From JAEINY01 sp942490535 (GTDB lineage: Bacteria; Bacteroidota; Bacteroidia; Bacteroidales; Marinilabiliaceae), in the NCBI GenBank assembly GCA_942490535.1, contig CALNXQ010000005.1, positions 1,488,001-1,552,000 of the forward strand: a stretch of 64,000 bases of DNA. Reading direction: 5' to 3'. Made by a program: the position numbers and the translations under genes. Shown here piece by piece: positions 8,572 through 16,964 of the stretch. Numbering within the stretch: the first letter of the stretch is position 1; each line of letters begins with the position of its first letter. Under the pieces are notes generated by a model. It made no database searches and was not told the origin of the DNA. It saw nothing but the letters and a program-made list of their open reading frames with translations.

Positions 8572-8640
8572 AGCCCGCGCGGCTAGAGCGCTTAAATGAA
8601 ATATATTGTTATTTAGGACAACAATGATCTAAAATATACG

Positions 8641-8680
8641 ACCCACAGTCTTGCCTATAGGATTGTGGGTTTGTTATAAT
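8641..8680 (+). terminator. Hairpin, weak terminator candidate
   Basis: ACCCACA at 8641-8647 pairs with TGTGGGT at 8664-8670, followed by the U-poor tail TTGTTATAAT. It is about 350 bp beyond the fcl stop, so its role as an operon terminator is uncertain. Confidence 0.4.
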
Positions 8681-8735
8681 AGGGAGATTAAGAGGACTTT
8701 GTATCAAGACGCAAGATAATATATCAAGCATTTGC

Positions 8736-8743
8736 TATCTTTG
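8736..8743 (+). promoter_or_regulatory. -7-like promoter element
   Basis: TATCTTTG matches the Bacteroidota TAnnTTTG consensus, 130 bp upstream of the HigA-like gene. No clear -33 TTG was seen. Confidence 0.3.
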
Positions 8744-8802
8744 GATATTACAGGCATTGGGAAATTGTCCGGAATGCAATGTTGCATATTGCGTCAAATA
8801 AT

Positions 8803-8845
8803 TTTTGCGTTGTTTGCGATTACTTTTGGCGACTTTTGCGTGAAA
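8803..8845. repeat. CGCAAAG-type repeat upstream of HigA-like gene
   Basis: 43 bp ending in CTTTTGCGTGAAA. The reverse complement of 9201-9243 aligns with it at roughly three quarters of positions allowing one gap, so the two form an inverted pair around the HigA-like gene. Confidence 0.65.
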
Positions 8846-8872
8846 TACAAGCGAATTATCTAAACATTATCA

Positions 8873-9169
8873 ATGATGAAACAATATGCAAATGATATGA
8901 TTCCCGGTGATGTGTTTCATCCTTGTGAAACGATACTGGATGAAATGGAAGCCTGCGGCGTAAAGCAGGTTGACCTGGCAAAAGCAACTGGTTACAACAA
9001 GTCATCCATTAGTTTGCTTTTAAAAGGAGAAAGAGGTATTACTATTCCAATAGCCATTGCGCTTGAAAAAATTCTGCAGATAAAGGCTGAATTTTGGATT
9101 CGTCTTCAAAAGAATTACGAGTTAAACCGGGAACTAATCAAATTAAAGATGCATAAGAGCGCATCTTAA
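8873..9169 (+). CDS. HigA-like XRE-family antitoxin, orphan
   Basis: 98 residues. The N-terminus PGDVFHPCETILDEMEACGV and the helix-turn-helix DLAKATGYNKSSISLLLKGERGITIPIAIALEKIL followed by AEFWIRLQKNYEL are characteristic of the HigA addiction-module antidote family. Such proteins bind their own promoter and neutralise a HigB RelE-fold nuclease normally encoded just upstream. No HigB frame was seen in the 585 bp upstream or the 200 bp downstream, so this is either an orphan regulator or the survivor of a decayed pair. The gene is enclosed by inverted CGCAAAG-type repeats at 8803-8845 and 9201-9243. Confidence 0.88.
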   Translation: MMKQYANDMIPGDVFHPCETILDEMEACGVKQVDLAKATGYNKSSISLLLKGERGITIPIAIALEKILQIKAEFWIRLQKNYELNRELIKLKMHKSAS

Positions 9170-9200
9170 ATTAAAATTCCTTCTTTTTTGATAATTAGTG

Positions 9201-9243
9201 TTTCACGCAAATAACGCTAAGTGTATCGCAAAGATCGCAAATC
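9201..9243. repeat. CGCAAAG-type repeat downstream of HigA-like gene
   Basis: Begins TTTCACGCAAA and continues with CGCTAAG and two further CGCAAA motifs. It is the inverted partner of 8803-8845. Confidence 0.65.
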
Positions 9244-9369
9244 AAAACATTTTGTGATTTTACCGTTTCTTTTTTTGGGGATTTTGTGTGGATAAGAAGA
9301 ATAACTAGATATTAATTCAATCCTTTCGGTAGCTTTACGCCCCGGAAGTGGTGAAAAAAGAAAAATATA

Positions 9370-10434
9370 ATGAATAACAACTACCTAATCATTATGGCCG
9401 GCGGCATAGGCAGTCGCTTTTGGCCGATGAGTACCCCCGAAACACCCAAGCAGTTTTTAGATATCCTGGGAACAGGGAAAACAATGATTCAACAGACGGT
9501 GTCTCGTTTTCTACCCATCATTCCACTGGAGAATGTGTTTATTGTAACCAGCAGCCGCTATAAGGAGATTATTGTGGAGCAGTTACCGGGTATTCCACAA
9601 GATCAGATATTGCTGGAGCCTTGCATGCGCAATACGGCCCCTTGTATTGCCTACGCCAGTTATAAGATTTATAAACGAAATCCGGATGCCAATATTGTGG
9701 TGGCACCTTCTGATCACTTAATCACCGAAGAGGAGAAATTTCAAAATATTATTCGGCAAGGGTTAGCATTCACCCAAGAGCATAAGGCCTTATTGACATT
9801 GGGTATTCAGCCACATCGTCCGGAGACGGGTTATGGCTATGTTCAAGCTAAACTAGCAGAGAGTAATGGTGACGGAGCCATTATCCCGGTGGAAGCGTTT
9901 AAAGAAAAGCCTGATTTGGAGACCGCAGAGAAGTATCTTGCCGATGGGAGTTATTTCTGGAATTCCGGCATTTTTTTATGGTCGGTTAAAAGTATTCTTA
10001 GTGGGTTTGAAGCCTACTTGCCAAAGCTAGCCAAAACTTTTTCAGAGGGTAAAACGGTTTATGATACGGCTGATGAACAGTCTTACATTGATCGCTTGTT
10101 TCCGGCATGTGACAACATCTCCATCGATTATGGCATTATGGAACATGCAGATAACATCTTTGTCATGCCATCTGAATTTGGCTGGTCCGATTTGGGAACC
10201 TGGGGCAGTCTATGGGAAAAACGCCAACGTGATACATCCGGTAACACGGTTGTGGGTTCAGAAGTGCATCTTTTCGACTGTGAAGATACCATTGTAACCG
10301 TACCTAATGATCGGCCGGTAGTGCTTCAGGGCCTGAAGGATTATATCGTCACTGAAGCCAATGGGGTGTTCCTGGTTTGCAAAAAAGAGGAGGAACAACG
10401 TATTAAGGAGTTTCAGAAACAAGTGAACCAGTAA
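9370..10434 (+). CDS. manC: mannose-1-phosphate guanylyltransferase
   Basis: 354 residues. It forms GDP-mannose from GTP and mannose-1-phosphate, feeding gmd and fcl. The nucleotidyltransferase signature MAGGIGSRFWPMS is at residues 9-21, with TPKQFLDI next, VVAPSDHLI near 112-120, FKEKPD near 178, and SIDYGIMEHADNIFVMP near 250-266. Only the guanylyltransferase domain is present; the C-terminal isomerase domain of the long bifunctional AlgA/ManC form is absent, so phosphomannose isomerase must come from elsewhere. It is separated from fcl by the HigA-like cassette. Confidence 0.95.
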   Translation: MNNNYLIIMAGGIGSRFWPMSTPETPKQFLDILGTGKTMIQQTVSRFLPIIPLENVFIVTSSRYKEIIVEQLPGIPQDQILLEPCMRNTAPCIAYASYKIYKRNPDANIVVAPSDHLITEEEKFQNIIRQGLAFTQEHKALLTLGIQPHRPETGYGYVQAKLAESNGDGAIIPVEAFKEKPDLETAEKYLADGSYFWNSGIFLWSVKSILSGFEAYLPKLAKTFSEGKTVYDTADEQSYIDRLFPACDNISIDYGIMEHADNIFVMPSEFGWSDLGTWGSLWEKRQRDTSGNTVVGSEVHLFDCEDTIVTVPNDRPVVLQGLKDYIVTEANGVFLVCKKEEEQRIKEFQKQVNQ

Positions 10435-10468
10435 AATAAAAGTACAACTTACTTTGATGATAGCGAAA

Positions 10469-10507
10469 CAAACCCTTTCGGTGGTTGTAAACCCCGAAAG
10501 CGGTTTT
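10469..10507 (+). terminator. Imperfect hairpin after manC
   Basis: AAACCctTTCGGtGG and CCcCGAAAgcGGTTT can fold into a mismatched stem, followed by only a short T run. It is a weak terminator candidate. Confidence 0.35.
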
Positions 10508-10571
10508 ATACAGTAAGCGTGCGGGCTTTTGTGAATACGGCTCATGCATTGTTCATGTGCCATCAAAAGTG

Positions 10572-10579
10572 TATCTTTG
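10572..10579 (+). promoter_or_regulatory. -7-like promoter element
   Basis: TATCTTTG matches TAnnTTTG and ends 4 bp before the ATG at 10584, which would place the transcript start at or very near the start codon. Confidence 0.35.
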
Positions 10580-10583
10580 TTAT

Positions 10584-11045
10584 ATGAAACGTTTTATATC
10601 CATATTACTACTCTCACTAATGACGAGCGTGTCTTTTGCTCAGCAACATGATCTGGAAATACCCTATACTCAGGCGGACCGGGATCGTTTGGTGCGGGTA
10701 GAGACCAGATTGGATAATGTTGAAAAAAGCTTGGATAATTTACGTGTTGAAATACGGGAAGGACAAGCCAGTCTTCGTAAAGAAATGCAGGATGGTCAAA
10801 CGGAGCTTCGTAATTTGATCTATGGCTTGATTTACTCCATCTTTGGACTTATTGGTGTATTGGTGGCTCTGGTAATATGGGACCGGCGTACGGCTATTCG
10901 TCCTGTTGCTTCTGCATTGGACCTGGAAAAGGAAAGAGTCAATGATGAGGTGCGTCTTCGGAAAAAGATGATGAAAGCATTAAAAGAAGCAGCTGAGAAA
11001 GATACCAACATTCGTGAGGCGATGAAACATGCCGGATTGTTATAA
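10584..11045 (+). CDS. Small exported/membrane coiled-coil protein, function unknown
   Basis: I do not recognise a characterised family. From the ATG at 10584 the protein has 153 residues; the in-frame upstream ATG at 10557 would prefix a non-hydrophobic stretch to an obvious signal sequence, so 10584 is preferred. Residues 1-19 (MKRFISILLLSLMTSVSFA) look like a signal peptide. A heptad-like charged helix follows (ETRLDNVEKSLDNLRVEIREG), then one hydrophobic segment (LIYGLIYSIFGLIGVLVALVIW, about residues 79-100) and a charged C-terminal tail. This suggests a single-pass inner-membrane protein with a periplasmic coiled coil. Confidence 0.65.
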   Translation: MKRFISILLLSLMTSVSFAQQHDLEIPYTQADRDRLVRVETRLDNVEKSLDNLRVEIREGQASLRKEMQDGQTELRNLIYGLIYSIFGLIGVLVALVIWDRRTAIRPVASALDLEKERVNDEVRLRKKMMKALKEAAEKDTNIREAMKHAGLL

Positions 11046-11131
11046 TACATTTATAGGCCAGATGTCACTGGTGAAAAAGTTAAGGCTGTAAATAATTGAA
11101 TGTTGACAGGAAATTTAAGGTTTAATAGTAT

Positions 11132-11166
11132 GACCCCATTCTTCAAGTGAAGTGATGGGGTTTTTA
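11132..11166 (+). terminator. Rho-independent terminator
   Basis: ACCCCAT and ATGGGGT, with inner TCA/TGA pairing, form a stem followed by TTTTT. It separates the small membrane protein from the helicase gene. Confidence 0.7.
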
Positions 11167-11179
11167 GTTTTAATATTTC

Positions 11180-11187
11180 TATTTTTG
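11180..11187 (+). promoter_or_regulatory. -7-like promoter element for helicase gene
   Basis: TATTTTTG matches TAnnTTTG and lies 27 bp upstream of the ATG at 11214, directly after a terminator. Confidence 0.4.
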
Positions 11188-11213
11188 AAACAAGATGTGT
11201 TAACAAGTTATTC

Positions 11214-13856
11214 ATGGAAAACCTAATTATATCGATCAGCAAAAAAGTAAAAACACTTCAACAAGAGTTGAATCGTGAAGAGTTGGCTTTCGGACAATTC
11301 ATTTACAATAATGGAGAATGCCAGATTTTAACTCAATCAGGTGAGAAAGTGGAAGTGTTGTTCAATGATTCCCATCCGGTAGAAGAGGTTTCGGTGATTT
11401 GTAATTGGTCTGAAGAAGGTGTCGACATTGAAAATTCTTTAGGGGAGTGGAATCGATACTCTTATGCCGCCTTAATGCAGTTTCATCATGAATTGCAATT
11501 GTTGGAAACGACCGATCACCTGGATCATAAGAAATATAGCCGTGAAGGGATGGTTAAGCGGGTGATGCATGAACGGTGGCAGAAAGCACTCAAAGCCAGT
11601 TACCGTGTGGAATATGCAGATAATATATACGGTGATCATATCGTCACCAATGAAAACGGTGCAAAATATAAAGTGTTCTTGCGCGATTTTGAGAACGAAA
11701 CAGGTTATAGCAATAGTCCTGATGCTGCGATAAATAAACTGGGCACGACCAAGCACATCATGTATGTTTTTAAGCAATTGAAAGAAAATACCCAATTGTA
11801 TAAACGTCTGCGAAAAACCTGTCCTTTTTTAGAGATTTATCTCGACCCGCTAAATGATTACCGGATTACCTGGTTCTATCCGCATTCCTTACCTGTTGAG
11901 GCGGCGCAATTGATCACGAAATATTTTGGTGATCAAACATACATCGAAGATGAAAACCTCGATGCTTTTGCAGGCATATATAACGAGTTAGAGCTCTTTA
12001 GTAATGTAATGATTCGACCGGAGGTACTTCAGAAAATAGAAAGAAGGTGGGAGGAAAAATCGCTGGAGATCATCAGGGAACGCTATAAGCCAGATTTTTC
12101 AGGGATCAAAGCCGATCTTTTTGATTATCAGAAGGAGGGCATTCAATTTGCAACAACACGTAAATCTGCCATTATTGCTGATGAAATGGGCTTGGGGAAA
12201 ACCATTCAAGCCATTGGTACGGCGCTTGAGAAAAAAGAATTGTTTGGTTTTTCCAGGATGTTGGTGGTTTGTCCGGCTTCTTTAAAATCGCAATGGCAAT
12301 CGGAGATCGAGAAGTTTAGTGACGAGACTGCTGTGCTTGTTCAGGGATTACCTGATGAGCGTGAGCAGTTGTATAAGACATCCGATGCCACGTTCATGAT
12401 TGTTAATTACGAAACGGTATTGCGTGATCAGAAAGTGATCGCAAAAGCAGCTTTTGATTTTGTTATTTTAGATGAAGCCCAGCGGGTTAAAAATTTTGAA
12501 ACCAAAACGGCACATGCCATTAAGCATATCAATGCCAGGCATACGCTTATCATCACCGGTACACCCATTGAAAATAAACTGATTGATCTGTTTTCGCTGG
12601 TCAGCGTTCTGGATGATCAATACCTTGGGCCTTTATGGGAGTTCTCCTACCAACATTGTTTGTTTGATTCCGACAAGGTAAATAAGATAAATGGCTACTA
12701 TAATCTGCAGGCTTTGAAGCAGAAGATGGAGCGGATATTGATTCGCCGGGAGAAAAATAAGGTGTTGGATCAATTGCCTTATGTGCAGCAACAGGAAGTG
12801 AGGGTCGGGTTAACATCCCTTCAGCAGGATTATCATGCATCGTATGCCAGAGGTTTGGCGCAGATCATTCATAAAAAGTTTCTGACGCCTTATGATATGA
12901 AGAAGATGCAGCTGTTGTTGGCCAGCATGCGTATGGTTTGCGATTCTTCTTATCTGGTGGATGAATCAACGCATGATTCGCCGAAACTGGAAGAGTTGAA
13001 GTATATTCTGCTTGAAGAACTGGATATTCGCCACTCAAAACGAAAGGTGATTATTTTTTCAGAATGGGTGAAGATGCACAAGCTTATTGGCCGGATGCTT
13101 CGGGAGAATAATATTGGTTTTACAGAGCTGAACGGAAAGGTTCCGGTGGCAAAGCGGGGTGAGCTCATCAAGCGTTTTGAAACCAGTGATAGCTGTCAGG
13201 TGTTTTTATCCACCGAAGCGGGGGGTGCCGGGTTAAATCTTCAAATGGCAGATATTCTCATCAATTTTGAATTGCCCTGGAATCCGGCCAAGAAGAACCA
13301 GCGCATTGGCCGCATCGACCGATTGGGCCAAAAGAGTAGTCATTTATCGATTTTCAATTTTGTATCCAATAACTCCATTGAAGTACGAATTGCACAAGGC
13401 TTGCTGGTCAAGCAGAGTTTGTTTGATGGAGTTCTCAATGACGGGAGTTATACCGATTTCGTTGATTTCTCAGAAAAGGGGCGCTCCCAGTTCCTGAAGC
13501 AGATTGCTGAGATGGTGGAGGAGATTCATGCATTACCGTCTGAAGAGGTTGTTGATGATGAGGTGACAACTGATCAGTTTTCGGAAGATGAAATTAATGC
13601 GCCTGACACGGGGATTGAGGAAGTTGATGTAACATCGCTTAATCACGCTACGTCCCCTGTTTCGGAAGATAACCGAAAGACCAGCGTAAATACTGAAAAA
13701 GCCAGACAGATAGAGCAAGTCATGAATAATGGGATGCAGTTCCTCTCTGGCTTGTTTGAGATGGCCACTGGTAATAAAGTAGACCTGAAAGATCAGAAGA
13801 TGGAAATTAATCCAGAAACAGGAGAAGTAACCATGAAATTTAAAATGCCTTTTTAG
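11214..13856 (+). CDS. SNF2-family DEAD/DEAH-box helicase
   Basis: 880 residues. The first 300 or so carry no domain I recognise. The SNF2 ATPase core follows: motif I DEMGLGKTIQAI near residue 322, motif II LDEAQ near 418 (DEAQ rather than DEAH), motif III ITGTPIENKLIDLFSL, and in the helicase C lobe VFLSTEAGGAGLNLQ and motif VI QRIGRIDRLGQ near 695. It is probably a double-stranded DNA translocase that remodels protein-DNA or transcription complexes, as for RapA-like proteins. The acidic C-terminus (about residues 760-880) is low in complexity. It sits between manC and fkp without an obvious pathway link and with its own promoter-like signal. Confidence 0.92.
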   Translation: MENLIISISKKVKTLQQELNREELAFGQFIYNNGECQILTQSGEKVEVLFNDSHPVEEVSVICNWSEEGVDIENSLGEWNRYSYAALMQFHHELQLLETTDHLDHKKYSREGMVKRVMHERWQKALKASYRVEYADNIYGDHIVTNENGAKYKVFLRDFENETGYSNSPDAAINKLGTTKHIMYVFKQLKENTQLYKRLRKTCPFLEIYLDPLNDYRITWFYPHSLPVEAAQLITKYFGDQTYIEDENLDAFAGIYNELELFSNVMIRPEVLQKIERRWEEKSLEIIRERYKPDFSGIKADLFDYQKEGIQFATTRKSAIIADEMGLGKTIQAIGTALEKKELFGFSRMLVVCPASLKSQWQSEIEKFSDETAVLVQGLPDEREQLYKTSDATFMIVNYETVLRDQKVIAKAAFDFVILDEAQRVKNFETKTAHAIKHINARHTLIITGTPIENKLIDLFSLVSVLDDQYLGPLWEFSYQHCLFDSDKVNKINGYYNLQALKQKMERILIRREKNKVLDQLPYVQQQEVRVGLTSLQQDYHASYARGLAQIIHKKFLTPYDMKKMQLLLASMRMVCDSSYLVDESTHDSPKLEELKYILLEELDIRHSKRKVIIFSEWVKMHKLIGRMLRENNIGFTELNGKVPVAKRGELIKRFETSDSCQVFLSTEAGGAGLNLQMADILINFELPWNPAKKNQRIGRIDRLGQKSSHLSIFNFVSNNSIEVRIAQGLLVKQSLFDGVLNDGSYTDFVDFSEKGRSQFLKQIAEMVEEIHALPSEEVVDDEVTTDQFSEDEINAPDTGIEEVDVTSLNHATSPVSEDNRKTSVNTEKARQIEQVMNNGMQFLSGLFEMATGNKVDLKDQKMEINPETGEVTMKFKMPF

Positions 13857-13870
13857 TTAAGAAACAATTT

Positions 13871-16729
13871 ATGATACAATACTTACTGTCTCTCCCTGAA
13901 AACCTGGTGGTAGACTTTCACCAGGTAGCGAATCAATCCGCTGAAAATTGGTTCGTAGCATCTGATCCAATTGGAAAAAAGATAGGTTCTGGTGGAGGAA
14001 CGGCCTATCTGTTGTCAACGCATTTGAAGGAAAGGAAGGAAGATCTGAATACGTATTTAGCAAAAGAAAAGAAGATCATTATACATGCCGGCGGTCAAAG
14101 CCGGCGTTTACCAGCCTATGCCCCCGCTGGAAAGGTATTGGCCCCCATTCCCGTATTCCGGTGGAGCAGAGGGCAAAGTCTGGATCAGTCTTTACTGGAT
14201 TTACAACGGCCTTTGTTAGAGAAGGTCATGTCGCTATCCGGAGCGGACCAAAATACGGTTGTGGCCAGTGGTGATGTATTGATTCAAGGGGCAGATCTGC
14301 CTTTTGAGCTGCCGAATGCAGATGTGGTTTGTCTGGGTATCTGGGTGAATCCCCATTTAGCTTCTCGTCATGGCGTGTTTTTCACATCACGACAGGATCC
14401 CGGGCAATTGGAATTTATGTTGCAAAAACCGGATCACCAACAAATAGAGCAATTGGCCGGCAGTCATCTTTTCATGATGGATATTGGTATTTGGTTGTTG
14501 AGTGACCGGGCTGTGAAGTTACTCATGAAAAAAGGTGGCTGGCAGGAAAATGGTTTTTTGAATGGCTGTCCTGATTTTTATGATTTATACAGTGCCTTTG
14601 GAACCTGTTTGGGGAAGGCACCATCGGCGCAAGATGAAGATATAAGCCAATTATCAGTCGCCATTGTACCTCTGGATGAAGGTGAATTCTATCATTATGG
14701 TACTTCCCGGGAACTAATTTCATCTACTGAAAAGATACAAAACCGGGTACAGGATCAGCGCTCCATCTGGCACAATCGGGTAAAGCCTCACCCTTCATTA
14801 TTTGTTCAAAATGCCAGAACGGAGATTACGTGGAATGCGCAAAATAGAAATATCTGGATTGAGAATAGCCACCTGTCGGCTGGCTGGCAATTGAATCAGG
14901 ACCATGTGATTACCGGTGTGCCGGAAAATGAGTGGGAACTTGCGTTACCGGCTGGGATTTGTTTGGATATCATCCCCATTGGAGAAGATGAATGGTGTAT
15001 TCGTCCCTATGGGATGGATGATGCGTTTCGGGGTGAATTGCAGGATGCGTCTACCTTGTGGATGGGGCATTCCATCAGTAGTTGGCTGGTTGAGAGAGGG
15101 ATTGAATTTAGAGATGCCCACTTAGCTCCCGGGGCTGATATGCAATCAGCTCCTCTTTTTCCGGTCATAAGGAGGGATCAATTATCCATTGAATGGATCA
15201 ATTGGATGATTAATGGTCAAGGGAGTGTGGCTATTAAAGAGGCCTGGCTGAATGGAACACGCTATTCAGCTGATGACATCAGCGCACATGCCAATATGCG
15301 TCGTCTTCAGGAACAGCGATTAAATTTCAGGAGGACAAGTTTACAGGGATTGGCAAAAAATTATAAAAACAGTGTTTTTTACCAGGCTAATTTGAAACAG
15401 ATCGCGTCTGATTATGTGGATGGCGCATTGCCGTTGCCCAACTCCATTGAGGAAGACGAATCACCGATGATTCGCTTTCGGGATCACATGTTTCGATCTG
15501 AGGTATTAACAAAGAGGGGCATTGATGGGGTTGAAGAAGAAACAAAGGCCTTTCACATTTTGCAACAAACCATCGTTCAATCGGTGTCTCATTTGGAAAC
15601 ACCCAGGCTTAACGTGTTCTCTGATCAAATCATCTGGGGACGCAGTCCGGCCCGACTGGATTTAGCCGGTGGATGGGCCGATACACCTCCTTTCTGTATT
15701 CAAAATGGGGGAAGTGTCATCAATTTGGCCGTTGAATTAAATGGTCAACCACCTATTCAGGCTTTTATCCGCTTATCCAGTGACAAGAAAATAACGCTTC
15801 GTTCCATTGACAATGGGGTATCGGAAGTCATCACCAATTATGATGAGCTGAAGAATTTTCATCAGGTGGGATCCTCTTTTTCAATCCCAAAAGCTGCGCT
15901 GTGTCTGGTGGGTTTTCATCCGGAGTTTTGTGGTCATAAGTATCTATCATTAAATGATCAATTGGATGATTTTGGGGGCGGTTTTGAAATTTCCATGTTG
16001 GCAGCCATACCCAAAGGATCCGGATTGGGCACCAGTTCCATACTGGCCGCTACACTTTTAGGGACTCTTTCTGATTTTTGTAAACTGTCCTGGGATCAGC
16101 AAACCATTTGTCACCGGACGTTAATCCTGGAACAGCTGCTAACAACAGGTGGTGGTTGGCAAGATCAATATGGGGGGATTTTACCAGGGATTAAATTGTT
16201 GGAATCGGTGCCCGGCACACAAGAAAAAATGAATGTCCGTTGGTTGCCGGATACCATTTTTACGAAACCGGAGTTTAAGGATAATTGGCTTTTGTACTAT
16301 ACCGGCATCACCCGCGTGGCAAAGAACATTTTAAAAGAGATTGTGCGGGGCATGTTTCTGAATGAAGGCAGTCGTTTAGCCACGTTGATGGAAATCAAAG
16401 AACATGCTTACCGCACGACAGCAGCCATGGAACAATGTGATTATAATAAAGTAGGGCGTTTGATTGCGCATTCCTGGGAACTCAATAAAAAATTGGATCC
16501 AGGCACCATCACACCTGAAGTGGCACTGATTGTCAACCGGATAAAAGAGGATGCCTTGGGACTTAAATTATTGGGAGCAGGAGGGGGTGGATACATGCTG
16601 ATCTGTGCCAAAGATTTTGAGGCCGCTGGTCGTATAAGAACACAGCTAAGCAATAATCCCCCTAATAATCGGGCCCGATTTGTGAAGATGGAGGTCAGTC
16701 AATTGGGATTTCAGGTGTCCAGGTCATAG
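13871..16729 (+). CDS. fkp: bifunctional L-fucokinase / fucose-1-phosphate guanylyltransferase
   Basis: 952 residues, matching the roughly 950 of Bacteroides Fkp. It phosphorylates L-fucose and then transfers GMP to give GDP-L-fucose, the salvage route. The N-terminal guanylyltransferase half shows GSGGGTAYLL near residue 41 and HAGGQSRRLPAYAPAGK near 71-87. The C-terminal GHMP kinase half shows RSPARLDLAGGWADTPP near 590, GSGLGTSSILAATLLG near 716 and LGAGGGGYML near 901. It starts 14 bp after the helicase stop. With gmd and fcl in the same region, the organism encodes both de novo and salvage GDP-fucose synthesis. Confidence 0.96.
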   Translation: MIQYLLSLPENLVVDFHQVANQSAENWFVASDPIGKKIGSGGGTAYLLSTHLKERKEDLNTYLAKEKKIIIHAGGQSRRLPAYAPAGKVLAPIPVFRWSRGQSLDQSLLDLQRPLLEKVMSLSGADQNTVVASGDVLIQGADLPFELPNADVVCLGIWVNPHLASRHGVFFTSRQDPGQLEFMLQKPDHQQIEQLAGSHLFMMDIGIWLLSDRAVKLLMKKGGWQENGFLNGCPDFYDLYSAFGTCLGKAPSAQDEDISQLSVAIVPLDEGEFYHYGTSRELISSTEKIQNRVQDQRSIWHNRVKPHPSLFVQNARTEITWNAQNRNIWIENSHLSAGWQLNQDHVITGVPENEWELALPAGICLDIIPIGEDEWCIRPYGMDDAFRGELQDASTLWMGHSISSWLVERGIEFRDAHLAPGADMQSAPLFPVIRRDQLSIEWINWMINGQGSVAIKEAWLNGTRYSADDISAHANMRRLQEQRLNFRRTSLQGLAKNYKNSVFYQANLKQIASDYVDGALPLPNSIEEDESPMIRFRDHMFRSEVLTKRGIDGVEEETKAFHILQQTIVQSVSHLETPRLNVFSDQIIWGRSPARLDLAGGWADTPPFCIQNGGSVINLAVELNGQPPIQAFIRLSSDKKITLRSIDNGVSEVITNYDELKNFHQVGSSFSIPKAALCLVGFHPEFCGHKYLSLNDQLDDFGGGFEISMLAAIPKGSGLGTSSILAATLLGTLSDFCKLSWDQQTICHRTLILEQLLTTGGGWQDQYGGILPGIKLLESVPGTQEKMNVRWLPDTIFTKPEFKDNWLLYYTGITRVAKNILKEIVRGMFLNEGSRLATLMEIKEHAYRTTAAMEQCDYNKVGRLIAHSWELNKKLDPGTITPEVALIVNRIKEDALGLKLLGAGGGGYMLICAKDFEAAGRIRTQLSNNPPNNRARFVKMEVSQLGFQVSRS

Positions 16730-16964
16730 AATTAATAGATTGTTAGACATTAGTATCAAGCCACAAGACGCTTTCCGAATGGACCTTTTTATGTCATGTT
16801 CATTGGGCATTGCGAGTTCCCGGATTTACCCATAGTAAGTTAATTGAGAGAGAATACTTGACCTGTGAACGTATAGTCTAACTGTTACATGTAAGTGTAA
16901 TTTAGGGATGAATTGTCATAGTTACTGTGTAAAGCGGTATCGTCGTGTATCAAATATTATTTAT

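Larger units (their letters stand above)
8288..8872. other. Intergenic stretch without a gene between fcl and the HigA-like gene
   Basis: 585 bp with no plausible coding frame on either strand. It holds an A/T-rich palindrome at 8540-8571, a terminator-like hairpin at 8641-8670, a -7-like TATCTTTG at 8736-8743 and a CGCAAAG-type repeat at 8803-8845. No HigB-like toxin is encoded here. Confidence 0.7.

Noticed and set aside
6412..9243. Insertion sequence or integron cassette array
   Set aside because: No transposase or integrase is encoded and there are no clear target-site duplications; the repeats are palindromic but unlike attC sites of known integrons as far as I can tell.
11472..11795. 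107-residue minus-strand frame within the helicase gene
   Set aside because: Fully inside a well-supported SNF2 gene; antisense shadow.
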